Positions 23,101 through 31,900 of a stretch of DNA of 64,000 bases are shown piece by piece. Source of the DNA: Pratylenchus scribneri. Lineage: Eukaryota > Nematoda > Chromadorea > Rhabditida > Pratylenchidae. Made by a program: the position numbers and the translations under genes. Where the stretch lies: NCBI GenBank assembly GCA_030063045.1, contig JAQSEB010000008.1, forward strand, positions 186,001 to 250,000, read 5' to 3'. Below the pieces are notes generated by a model that made no database searches, was not told where the DNA came from, and saw only the letters and a program-made list of their open reading frames with translations. Position 1 is the stretch's first letter, and each line of letters starts with the position of its first letter.

Positions 23101-26100
23101 ATTATGATTTGCGCCATTCCTTTCTGGTTCATCGTATCCATGCAACCATTTCATCGTATTCCGATTCTGATTTAGCCATTGTTCTTGGGAGGATGTGGGT
23201 GACCAATCCTGCAAGAATATTCCAAACTAATTAAAATTAAATTTTAATCATATTCTCAAAAGCATTAATTGTTTAATCATATTCTCAATTAATCAATGAA
23301 TTTGATCAAAATTAGGGTTCAGCGGTACCGCAGTACCGGTGGGTACTGGTACCGAAGTACCGGCCTTTGGCCAGTACCGGTACCGATTTTGCCAGTAACG
23401 GTACCGACATCGGTACTACCGGTACCGTTTTTTCAACTCGGTACTAGTCGGTACTGATAAGCACCACCTAAAATGGCATTTTTGGCTACATTTTTATTTT
23501 TTTTTAATTTTTTTCTTTAAAATGAAAATTTCAGTCAAATTTAAATCGGCACTATCTGAAAGAATGGAGTTTTTGAAAATATGAAAAAAATTATCTTTTT
23601 TATTATTAGGACCGGTCAGATCGGTGATGGGGAACTATATAAAGGCGACATTTCCTCAAACAGTCTAAGATTTTGATCTGACCAAAGAACGATATGAAGG
23701 AGCAGCACTCGAATGGAAAGAGTAGAAACATGTTGGTACGGAATTTATAAGTATAACTGGTTATATACTGGGAATTTGATTAACAGTTTACCGGTAAGAC
23801 CGGTCGGACCGGTCATGAATTAATATATAAAGGCTGCATTTCCTCAGTCTATATCATGATGAATGACTATGTCTCAAAATGAGAAGAGCAGCGCTCGAAT
23901 AGAAATGTAATTTTGGCAAATTAAACCGTTCAAAATGCGATTAGGGCTAAGGTCTAGGGGCCTATGGTTAGGGGCAGGATAGGATTGAACGGAGTAAATA
24001 TAATAGCGGAGCGAAGCCACCTAAAAAATTTAAAAACTCCATTCTTGCGGATAGCGTCTTTAAATCTTTTATGAAGCTATTTTTTATTTCTCTGTATCAA
24101 AAATTTTTGATTTTTGAAAGGAAAAAAATGATTTTTTACCATTTTTTCTCCAGTACCGTCAGTACCGACTAGTACCGGTACCGACCGGTGCCGAGTACCG
24201 GTACCGGGTACCGACCCTAAACCCAGTACCGGTACCGAATACCGAGTAGGCTGGTACCGGCAAGTACCGGTACCGATTTTGGTCCAAAGTACCGGTACCG
24301 CTGAACCCTAATCAAAATGAAATGAATTTGCAATTGGAAAATAAATGTTTTAGTTAATTAAATATATTCAAATTAAAATTGTTACTAAAAAGTAGGATTA
24401 AATTATAAATTAAATCTTTTTGAAATTTAAAATTTATTCGAATTAAAATTGTTTAGAAATATTTAATTGGCTTAATCTTTTTACCTATTGATTATTGTAA
24501 TATTAAAATAAATTTTCCTAGTTAGTTAAATCGACTATGGGCGGGCAATCCAATGAGCCTTTACAAAAATTAATTAGAAATTATAAATGCTTCCTTTGGC
24601 AATTAAAATTTAAATAAATTAATCAGCTTAATGTCCAAAATCAAATTAAATTGATACTAAAATTTATGAATCGAAACCTGCAAAATGGAATAATATTCCC
24701 GTCCAATTTGAACTTTTTGCCTGTCCAGATCAACGATTTTCTTCTCCTCCTTGTCCACTACAACAAATCCACCCAAAATTCCATCCGCCCGATCATTCAT
24801 CAAATGGCCATGAAACCAATGTGTTCCCGGGGTGTCAGCAATGAATCGATAGACGAAACTTGAATAAAGATGGGAATTAGGGAATTCATCGTGAGAAATT
24901 CACTCTTGTCCAGGTTGAATTGGACATTGTTGCACAAATGCGACACCATCCGTCCACCAAGCATTCATTTTGTGCATTCCATGCAAATGAATGGTCAACG
25001 CTTGGATTGGGAGGCGATTCCGAATTCGCATTGCCACTTTGGCACCAAGAGGGACCACGAGGACTTGGCCAGGACTAAAACTGAGAGGGAGGAAGAATTG
25101 TGAATTTTACATTCTATTTAAAAAGTTTTATGCATTTGCCGCAAGAGAAATGCAATTTAATTAATTTAAACTGGTAAAAAAGGCTTGAAATATGAATTTA
25201 TTTTATTTTCATTTTGTGGAATATTAAGCAAGGCTTAAAGATGCTAATTTATCGAAAAAAATTGAGTGGGAAAAAGTAATGAAATTTTCGAAAAGATTGT
25301 GAGATTTAGTGGTTTGCCCTAGATCCCCATCTTATACCCAATTGAATATATTTCTATGAGAGGCATCATTTGATAATAATTTGCTTAATTTTAGGTTTAG
25401 TTTTAAATAAAAAATGGTTTAGTACCTCTTAATAGCATTTAATTTCTTAACCATAACAAAATAACCATTTGATGTGCCTTGACGGTGATTCGACATTTGC
25501 GACGGGAACATTTGCGCCGCCGACATTTGCGCCGTAACTTTTGTGACGCCGACTTTTGCGCCGGAGCATTTGCGCCGCCGACATTTGCGACGCAGACTTT
25601 TGCGACGCCTACTTTTGCGCCGCCCACAGAAATACGAATTATTGTTTATTAAAAAAATTATCGGACCGAATTATTACTCATATCATTAACTAATAAAAGG
25701 GTGAATAATTTTCTATTTCCAAGAGATGGACATCATACAAATTAAGCAATACTTAACTAACGAAAAAGGAATCAATAGAATTCATCAACAGAATCCTAAT
25801 GCGCGCTATGGTTCAATATGGCTGGCTCATCCTCAGGCATTACGATATCGTTTAACAACAATGGGATTGGATTATTGAGTTTATTGATGCTGGGATTTTT
25901 ATATAACATTTATTTAACAATTTTATTTATTCATTTGGTTAATATTTTAATTTTGATAGTTCTTAACTTGGATTTATTTTACATCGTTTTGCAAAATCTA
26001 ATCGTATTTCTAGAGGCGGCGCAAAAGTAGGCGTCGCAAAAGTCTGCGTCGCAAATGTCGACGGCGCAAATGCTCCGGCGCAAAAGTCGACGGCGTAAAA

Positions 26101-27759
26101 GTCGGAGTCGCAAATGTCGGCGGCGCAAGTGTCGGCGGCGCAAATGCTCCGGCGCAAATGTCGGCTAACCGCCTTGACTAGCTCTATACAATGGTATATT
26201 TTTTAAACCATTAAAATTATTGTGGCTTATTTTACCTTTTTTCGACAATTTATTAATTTTTTTTCGCTATTTTCAATATTTTTGAAAATTTAATATTAAC
26301 CATTTCAATAATATTAATTATAATATACAGGGTGCGCCAAAAGTCCGTTCCCACCTATTTTTTATCATAGTTTTATTACGGATAAAGATTTAAAGATGAA
26401 AATATAGTCAAAATGAGCGCAAGAGTTTAGGGAATAATAAAAAATATTAACTTCCTTTCTATCCACTCTTGACTTTGTGCCAGAGGCAAAAATGCTTGAG
26501 GAATTTTTCGCTTAAGGGCCGCAACTCGAGTGACAAATGTTTAAAGATAAAATTTTTTATCTTTTAAGCTGCGAACAATTGTTAGAATCACAAATTATTT
26601 GCAACTGTATCTCCTCTCTCTGATGGTATAATTGGATATTCCAAAAACTATCAATTAATCTTGATATAGATAGCAAACAAAAAAAATCAAGTTTTCGCTG
26701 ATCTCGAGGTCAAAATCAAGAAAAATTATAATTTCAAAAAATTTCATTAAGGATTAATTAAACCTAAGATTCATATCAATTTAGTTAATAGGAAATGGAT
26801 TTTTCAATTTGACCTAAACCCGGACAAAATAGGAAAGAGTTTCAAAAGTCGTTTCAGAATAATTTGCTTGAAAATACCACCTCCGATAAATGTATCCCTC
26901 ATAGCTAGCATTTGAAATCTATGAATTTTTCTTTTTTGATATTTTGTAGATTATGGTCTTGGCTAAAACTTAGAATTGTTTTGAATTTCGTAAAAAATCT
27001 CTCCTTCGAGTACAGGGTACAGTTTCCCGTGAGGGGGTGCGGCCCTTAAGCGAAAAATTCCTCAAGCATTTTTGCCTCTGGCACAAAGTCAAGAGTGGAT
27101 AGAAAGGAAGTTAATATTTTTTATTATTCCCTAAACTCTTGCGCTCATTTTGACTATATTTTCATCTTTAAATCTTTATCCGTAATAAAACTATGATAAA
27201 AAATAGGTGGGAACGGACTTTTGGGTTTTGGCGCACCCTGTATTCCTAAAATTCTCTATTTTCCAATATTCCTCCAAATTCCCACCTATGCCCATTCAAT
27301 GTGACCACTCGTCCATGCCTTCCATCCAATTGCAACAAATCCTCCATTGAATCCAAGTCCACTACAGTTCCATTTGCTTGTCCCCGAATTCTCCATTCAC
27401 TCTTTCAATTTATTTTATCGATTAAATTTATCCCCAAATCCTCCAACCTCTTTTGGCCAAAAGTCAACCAATTCCAATCGGTTTTGATCATTTCTTATGC
27501 TCATTGTCATTTTATGCTCAATCAACAAATCAAAATCGAATATTCCTTCCTTTTTATTAATGGAGGGAAATGTAATAAAATTAAATGGAATAAAATAATC
27601 GCAAACCGAATTTGGTTTCGCCATTTCAAGAGGCTGCTCATATTGTTGCCATCCATGGCATGGAAGCAAATATTGATACATAGAGAAAATTACTAAATAA
27701 TTTATCATTGTGAGTGAAAGAAGAATTAGAAATAAAATAAATAATTTTCTTGGAAGCAT
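14184..27759 (-). CDS. Multicopper oxidase MCO1, laccase type, complete
   Basis: Sixteen exons join in phase: 27759-27448, 27401-27286, 25080-24904, 24858-24678, 23208-23101, 22527-22320, 22263-22219, 21004-20881, 20836-20676, 20141-19936, 19883-19749, 18837-18736, 17999-17871, 16844-16720, 15130-15070, 14282-14184 (762 residues). A hydrophobic N-terminal segment (about 6-33) targets the product to the secretory route. All copper motifs are present: L1 IHLHG (174-177), L2 THWFHGH (215-220), L3 HPLHIHG (629-635), and L4 WWFAHCHLMVH (718-728), so T1 and T2/T3 centres can form. The family oxidises phenols, catechols or metals with O2 reduced to water; the substrate here is unknown. Intron 9 appears to use a GC donor (AAAG|GCAAGT). 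Long introns carry one or more inverted-repeat elements. Confidence 0.93.
14323..14670. mobile_element. Small hAT-like element in MCO1 intron 15
   Basis: Ends read GGGTTGCCAGCAGATGTAC and, inverted, TTTGGCAACCC. The flanks ATTTAAAT (left) and AGTTAAAT (right) agree at seven of eight positions, as expected for an 8-bp hAT-type target duplication. Subterminal GTACTTTTTT words occur in direct and inverted positions. No coding capacity. Confidence 0.6.
15178..15580 (+). mobile_element. MITE with TGTTGCAGCCGAT ends, copy 1
   Basis: The 403-bp element starts TGTTGCAGCCGATCTCG and ends CGGCAGCAACA, with further inverted GCCGATCTCGTTTT and GCTAGCCGAATTCGAAAT blocks. Its centre has short G-rich repeats (GGGTTAGGGTAGG). 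A reverse-complement copy lies at 19085-19467, also in an MCO1 intron. No coding capacity. Confidence 0.8.
15650..15855. repeat. GGTTTAAAC foldback family copy in MCO1 intron 14
   Basis: ATCCAATCGATAAATCTCG and CAAGATGCGTCGATTG are followed by TTTAAACC words and a weaker mirror image ending ATCCATTTGATTCG. Similar copies are at 36.96-37.2, 39.03-39.27, 42.11-42.36 and 42.72-42.97 kb, and inside the element at 21.6-22.2 kb. Confidence 0.5.
15857..16322. mobile_element. Subrepeat-armed element, GAGTCGGAGTC family
   Basis: The element is bounded by CAGAGCTGGGTCCGACTCC and, inverted, GCATAGCTCTG. Both arms consist of tandem GGAGTC/GACTCC hexamer repeats in opposite orientation around an AT-rich core of about 200 bp. 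The terminal word AGAGCTGGG is shared with the element at 18204-18664. It lies in MCO1 intron 14. Confidence 0.65.
16937..17245. repeat. Palindromic MITE, CATCAAGGAC family, copy b (degenerate)
   Basis: TAACTCATCAGTG, CCAATTTTGATAATTTT and CAAATTAAAAGAGCAGATTC on the left are mirrored by AATCTGTGCTCT, AAATTATCAAAATTGGTT and TTAATAAGCTATT on the right. Ends are decayed. It lies in MCO1 intron 13. Confidence 0.55.
17266..17806. mobile_element. Inverted-repeat element with CCCGTAAACAAA ends
   Basis: Left end CCCGTAAACAAAGAC and right end GTTTTTGTTTACGGG are inverted matches. Subterminal G-rich (GGGGGGAAG, GGGGGAAATT) and C-rich blocks (CCGCCCCCTTTCCC; CTCCCCGTG) repeat within the arms around an AT-rich core. 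It sits in MCO1 intron 13 beside copy b of the palindromic MITE. No coding capacity. Confidence 0.6.
18064..18700. mobile_element. CAAAGTCGGT inverted-repeat element, interrupted by another
   Basis: Outer ends CAAAGTCGGTGTTTAGG and AAAACCGACTTTG are inverted repeats. The sequence between, without 18204-18664, resembles the uninterrupted copy at 60317-60463 (shared ACCGAAAATAGA, CGATATTTTT, CGAAAACCG-type words). It therefore received the AGAGCTGGG element as an insertion. It lies in MCO1 intron 12. Confidence 0.6.
18204..18664. mobile_element. AGAGCTGGG element nested in the CAAAGTCGGT element
   Basis: Ends TAGAGCTGGGATTTATA and TAAATTCCCAGCTCTA are inverted repeats. The eight-base flanks TTTATAAT and TTAATGAT agree at six positions, compatible with a decayed hAT-type duplication. 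The right half (TTTTAGGTTCGCAAA, ATTGATATCAAT) matches the end of a relative at 20.17-20.65 kb. Confidence 0.6.
19032..19605. mobile_element. GACTGAATTTAC MITE interrupted by a GCAGCCGAT MITE
   Basis: AAAGACTGAATTTACCG and, at the other end, TTTGCAAATTCAGTC form inverted ends. Without 19085-19467 the sequence lines up with an uninterrupted copy at 27884-28112 (shared GTCGAAAAAT, TTTGGCCAAGTTTATGGCC). The insertion is bordered by ATAT on both sides. It lies in MCO1 intron 11. Confidence 0.65.
19085..19467 (-). mobile_element. MITE with TGTTGCAGCCGAT ends, copy 2 (inverted)
   Basis: This is the reverse complement of the element at 15178-15580, with the same ends (TGTTGCAGCCGATTTTG; ATCGGCTGCAACA) and the same C-rich/G-rich centre, and with only scattered mismatches and short gaps. 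Together the two copies form inverted repeats 3.5 kb apart within one gene. Confidence 0.8.
20165..20650. repeat. AT-rich ATTGATATCAAT-type element remnant in MCO1 intron 9
   Basis: The stretch has many AAATATTGATGA words and ends ATTTTAAGTTCGCAAAC, ATTGATATCAAT, AAAATCCCATCCCT, closely matching the right end of the element at 18204-18664. The left end (TCCAAAATATTGATG) is less clear. Confidence 0.5.
21070..21440. repeat. Palindromic MITE, CATCAAGGAC family, copy c (best preserved)
   Basis: The left arm CCAACTTGGCGCCGTC, AACTCATCAAGGACTGAACC, AGTATCAAATTAAAGGGCAG is mirrored by CTGCCCTTTAATTTTAGGTA, GATTCAATTCTTG, ATAGATGGCGC and GGCGCCAAATTGG. Each arm is about 150 bp. It lies in MCO1 intron 7 next to the 21.6-22.2 kb foldback. 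Confidence 0.75.
21575..22190. mobile_element. Foldback element with CGGCAGTGCGACAATT arms
   Basis: Arms of about 300 bp are near-perfect inverted copies. Outside are three to four tandem copies of a 16-bp unit (CGGCAGTGCGACAATT on the left, its complement on the right), then GGGCATTCGATGA, CCGAATATTGTATTAG, AAACCGTTTTCGGTATAC and CAATCGACGCATCTTGACGA in mirror order. The loop is short. It lies in MCO1 intron 7, and the transcript could form a very long hairpin. Confidence 0.85.
23314..24309. mobile_element. hAT-like element with GGTACC-repeat arms
   Basis: Ends TAGGGTTCAGCGGTACCG and CGGTACCGCTGAACCCTA are perfect inverted repeats, flanked on both sides by ATCAAAAT, an 8-bp duplication typical of hAT transposons. 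Subterminal DNA is tandem GTACCGGTACC-type repeats. The 0.7-kb core (GACCGGTC words, AAATTTAAAATGAA) has no transposase frame, so it is non-autonomous. It lies in MCO1 intron 4. Confidence 0.8.
25484..26170. mobile_element. Foldback element with CATTTGCG arrays and perfect 8-bp duplication
   Basis: Both ends are arrays of a 12-15 bp unit (ACATTTGCGCCGCCG and variants ACTTTTGCGACGCC), about ten per side in opposite orientation, around an AT-rich core of about 400 bp. GCCTTGAC occurs directly outside each end (25476-25483 and 26171-26178). Outer ends read GGTGATTCGACATTTG and, inverted, GGTTAGCCGACATTTG. No transposase frame. It lies in MCO1 intron 2. Confidence 0.85.
26328..27240. mobile_element. 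Tc1/mariner-like non-autonomous element, 200-bp inverted ends
   Basis: The element begins CAGGGTGCGCCAAAAGTCCG and ends TTTTGGCGCACCCTG, with TA on both sides. The inverted repeats extend almost perfectly for about 200 bp, up to GGGCCGCAACTCG and TGCGGCCCTTAAGCG; the right end has a 6-base insertion near its terminus. The core has no long frame. It lies in MCO1 intron 2, its right end 46 bp from the exon 2 donor. Confidence 0.85.
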
Positions 27760-28980
27760 TTTTTGAAAATTCGTAGCTTTTTGAAAATTAAAAAGAAGTA
27801 AAAAATTCCAAATTAATAATATTATATAAATATGTTTTATTTTTGTGGTTTAAAAATTGAAAAAATTAATTTACATAAAAAAAGACTGAATTTACACAAA
27901 TTCTTTCATGTCGAAAAATATTACATTTTCGGGGTCATATAATTTGGCCATAACTAGGTATTAGGGCTCAGGTTTAGGTTCAGGACAAGAAGGGATTATG
28001 GGCAAGGGGCTTTGGATTAGTTAATCTTAAAGAAAATTTGATTTGGCCAAGTTATATGGCCTCAAAAATATAATATTTTTCGACAATAAAGAATTTTTGT
28101 AAATGCAGTCATTTTTTATGTAAGTTAATAGAGATTCTTAGAATTATCAGAATTGACATAAATTGGACAAAATTAAAACCTAGATTTCTTTCAAAATTGC
28201 ATTTTTCTAGAATTTATCCTTTCCTAAACACTAATTTATTTCTTAAAACATTTTTAAACGCACAAAATAAAGATGCCATTTTGAGCACAAAGTATGGACG
28301 GCATTTTGAAATGTTTTTAAATTGGAACAAAGCTCTCATTTTCTTCCTTTGTTCTGTTGGCCAAAATAATGGATTATAAAGAAGAACAATGAATTGGAAT
28401 AACTTCTGAAATACTATAATTGAAAATAAAGAAATAAATTAAATTTTGTAGCAAATAATGACTTTTAATCGCTTCCGTGGATATTCATTTTTCAAAGGGC
28501 ATAAAATGTATAAATAAAAGTGAAAATTTGTTATCCTTTTAACCAGTCCTTTCCAAAAATTTTTAAGGCAAAAATTTTGTATTTAAAATTTCAATGGTGT
28601 GAAATTGAATTGACCCCCAATTCAACCACACAATTTTGCCCTTTTTTGTGCAAATATTATAGAAAAGAGGAGGAGGGGGAGGGAACATTTTAGGAATAAA
28701 GAAAGATTGCAGTGTCATTTTTGGGCCAAGAATTTTGATATTGAAAAGAAGGAAGGGGAAAGAGGGGAGACCGGTTGAATGAGCAAAGGACAATCCAAGC
28801 AGCCACCAACCAATATTTCTGTGAAATTTTCACCACAAAATTTTCTGCTCCAATGTTTATTTCCATTCCACACGTCTTCAAATCCATTTTGATCGCTGAT
28901 AGATTTGCCCAATCAAATAAACTTTCCAATCTCCAAATTTGCCCAGCAAATTTCCACAATTTTAAGGGAATTTTATTCCA
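27760..28980. promoter_or_regulatory. Shared upstream region of MCO1 and MCO2
   Basis: The two multicopper oxidase genes are transcribed away from each other with 1.2 kb between their start codons. The region contains a GACTGAATTTAC MITE at 27884-28112. A possible SL acceptor (ATTTTAAG) lies 16 bases before the MCO2 ATG. No canonical TATA box stands out. Open frames here (28197-28379, 28563-29017) have no recognisable content. Confidence 0.45.
27884..28112. mobile_element. GACTGAATTTAC MITE, uninterrupted copy
   Basis: GACTGAATTTACACAAATTC and TTTTTGTAAATGCAGTC form the inverted ends of a 229-bp element. It is the same family as the copy at 19032-19605, which carries an insertion. It lies in the MCO1/MCO2 intergenic region. 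Confidence 0.65.
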
Positions 28981-31900
28981 ATGGCCAAAGGTCATGTGCT
29001 TTTATTCTTTCTATTAATATTTCCAATTGTGTTCGGCTGGAATGGCTATGAAAGGCCAATTCGATTAGCAAATCAACAGGCAAATTCTCTGATTAATTCA
29101 GATTATTGTGTTTTCAATAAATTCTGATTTATGTGTTTTTTGTTAAAATCTCAATTTGTGTTTTGCCCAATTCTGATTATTTGTGTTTTTGCCCAATACT
29201 GATTTTGTATTTTGCCCAATTTTTGTGTTTTGCCCAATTTTTGTGTTTATGATCAATTGCCTTTTTTGCCCAATTTTGATTTTGTATTTTGCCCATTTTT
29301 TGTGTTTTTGCCCATTTCTGATTTTGTGTTTTGCCCAATTGCCTTTTTTGCCCAATTCTGATTTTGTGGTTTGCCCAATTTTTGTGTTTTTGCCCAATTC
29401 TGATTTTGTATTTTCCCCATTTTTTGTGTTTTTGCCCAATTCTGATTTTGTATTTTGCCCATTTTTTGTGTTTTTGCCTTATTATGATTTTGTGTTTTGC
29501 CTAATTGCCTTTTTTGCCCAATTCTGATTTTGTGTTTTGCCCAATTTTTTTGTTTTTGCCCAATTCTGATTTTGTGTTTTGCCCATTTTTTGTGTTTTTG
29601 CCCAATTCTGATTTTGTGTTTTGCCCATTTTTTGGGTTTTTGCCCAATTCTGATTTTGTATTTTGCCCATTTTTTGTGTTTTGCCCAATTGCCTTTTTTG
29701 CCCAATTCTGATTTTTTGTTTTGCCCAATTTTTGTGTTTTTGCCCAATTCTGATTTTGTGTTTTGCCCATTTTTTGTGTTTTTGCCTAATTATGATTTTG
29801 TGTTTTGCCCAATTGCGTTTTTGCCCAATTCTGATTTTCTATTTTGCCCATTTTTTGTGTTTTTGCCCAATTCTGATTATTTGTTTTTTTGCCCAATTTT
29901 TCTGTTTTGCCCAATTTTTGTGGTTTGCCCAATTCTGATTTTGCTCAATTCTGATTATTTGTGTTTTTGCCCAATTTTGATTTTGTGTTGCCCAATTTTT
30001 TTTTGTGTTTTGCCCAATTTTTTTGTTTTTGCCCAATTCTGAATATTTGTATTTTGCCCAATTTGTGTTGCCCAATTTTTTTTGTGTTTTGCCCAATTTT
30101 TTTTGTTTTTGCCCAATTCTTTTTTTGTGTTTTTAGTTAAATTCTGATTTGTGTGTTTCTAGTCAAATTCTGATTTGTGTGTTTTTAGTAAAATTCTGAT
30201 TTTTGTGTTTTCAGTCAAATTTTGATTTTTGTGATTTTCATTTTCACGAAATTCTGATTTTTGTATTTTCGATTAATTCTGATTTCGAGATTGTAAAAAA
30301 ATTTTCCTTTATTTTTAAATTCCAGTTGGATGGCCCTTTTGAATGGGAATTGCGAGTGGAACACATTTTGACAATGAGTGCTCTGAGGGAACACGATGAA
30401 TATTCAATTCATGATTTTGAGCCGAATTCGGTGAATTCTCAAAAATGCGCATAAATTTAATTATTACCGGAAAAGATGGCATGGATTGAAAGGGATAAGG
30501 ACCAATTGAAAGGATGCTTACAAAATCTAACTTTGTTGGCCGCATTCGACCCTCAAAATGGCACAAAATTGATGGGATTGAACCGTTGGATTGAGCAAAG
30601 TGAACGCGCATTGTCCAGCCTCATTCAATTCAATGGACGACATCAACGCCTTTGGGGCGTAAATGACCAAATGTAAGATTGGAAATAGATGAGTAGCTTG
30701 ACTGAGATCGAGATCAGTGAATAAATCTCGAACTTGCAACAATAGAAATATGATATTAATTTCGGTTTCTGTTCTAGTATCTACGAGTCCATGTCCGAAA
30801 TAATTCACTCTATGGCATTTCAGAGAATTTTACTGAATTTTATTGTTTATTATCAATTTTTATTGGTATCAGGAATATTTTCTCCGATTTTTTTTCACCT
30901 TAAAAAAATTAATATTAAAATCATGAAAAATTAATTTTCCTTTTTGCAAAAAAAAAGATTGTAAATTGGCAATTAAAAAATTTCAATCGCCCGCTCTGTC
31001 TAGACTTCTCCTCGCTTCTAAATGATCCGAGAACTAAACGCTAGATTTTAATTAAAACTAAATCTAAATCAATTTTTAATTTGCAAATATCGTATCATCA
31101 CTCTGTCAATAACTTTGATAAGAAGGTTTATTGTTCGAAATACCTTGATTCCAACTTTAATGTCTTCGGGCTTGAGTTTAATTGATTCGATCTCAAATCT
31201 TCAAGTGAAGAGTCAATTATGCGGGACTATACTGAAACCATTTTTAGACCCGGTCCAACATTGATTGCCATTGAGGGTACCGAAGTCCATTTGAGAATAA
31301 AGAATCGCCTGTTGATGGAAAGTTTGACCATTCATTTGCATGGAACCCTTCCATCCAAATGGTATTTCGACGGTGTGGCCCCAATGCAACAATGCCTAAT
31401 TCCCGTAAAATCTGAGTTCATCCCTGGCCATAAATTCCATTTTCAATCAAATTTTGTTCCGCAGTTTTGCCTTCCATTTTCGTGCTACCACGGCCGGCAC
31501 TCATTGGTACCATGGCCAATTCCCGGATGGCCATCAATCAAATGGCCTCCTTGGCCCATTGATTATATTGCCAAAAGGAGGGATTAAAGAGGATCGTGAT
31601 TTTGTTGCCATTTTACAGGCAAAAATTAATGCAATTTTTAAAGGAATAAATTTGTAGGATTGGCCAAAAATTGGGACAGAAGAGCAAGAAGAGAATTGGG
31701 CGGAAGGAATTGTTAATGAAAATAATGAAATGAATGATGATGGAATTTGGTCAATTTTGGTGAATCAAAAAGGATGGCATGATCGGAGGGAAATTGTCCA
31801 GAAACCAAACAGAATTCCATGGACTCGATTTCCTGTTGGAAGAGGTAACAATCATGCAATGGAGAAAAACGGGCAACAGACAGCAAATTTTTGGCCAAAA

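Noticed and set aside
29140..30100. Long open frames on both strands over the TTTGCCC array
   Set aside because: They consist only of the tandem unit read in several frames (Phe/Cys/Pro/Ile or Lys/Asn/Gln/Trp repeats), have no edges with splice or start context, and lie in the MCO2 intron.
31405..31464. Frameshift in MCO2 between motifs L1 and L2
   Set aside because: An intron from the donor TCTGA|GTTCATC (31416) to CCGCAG (31464) restores the frame with the same phase and length as in MCO1.
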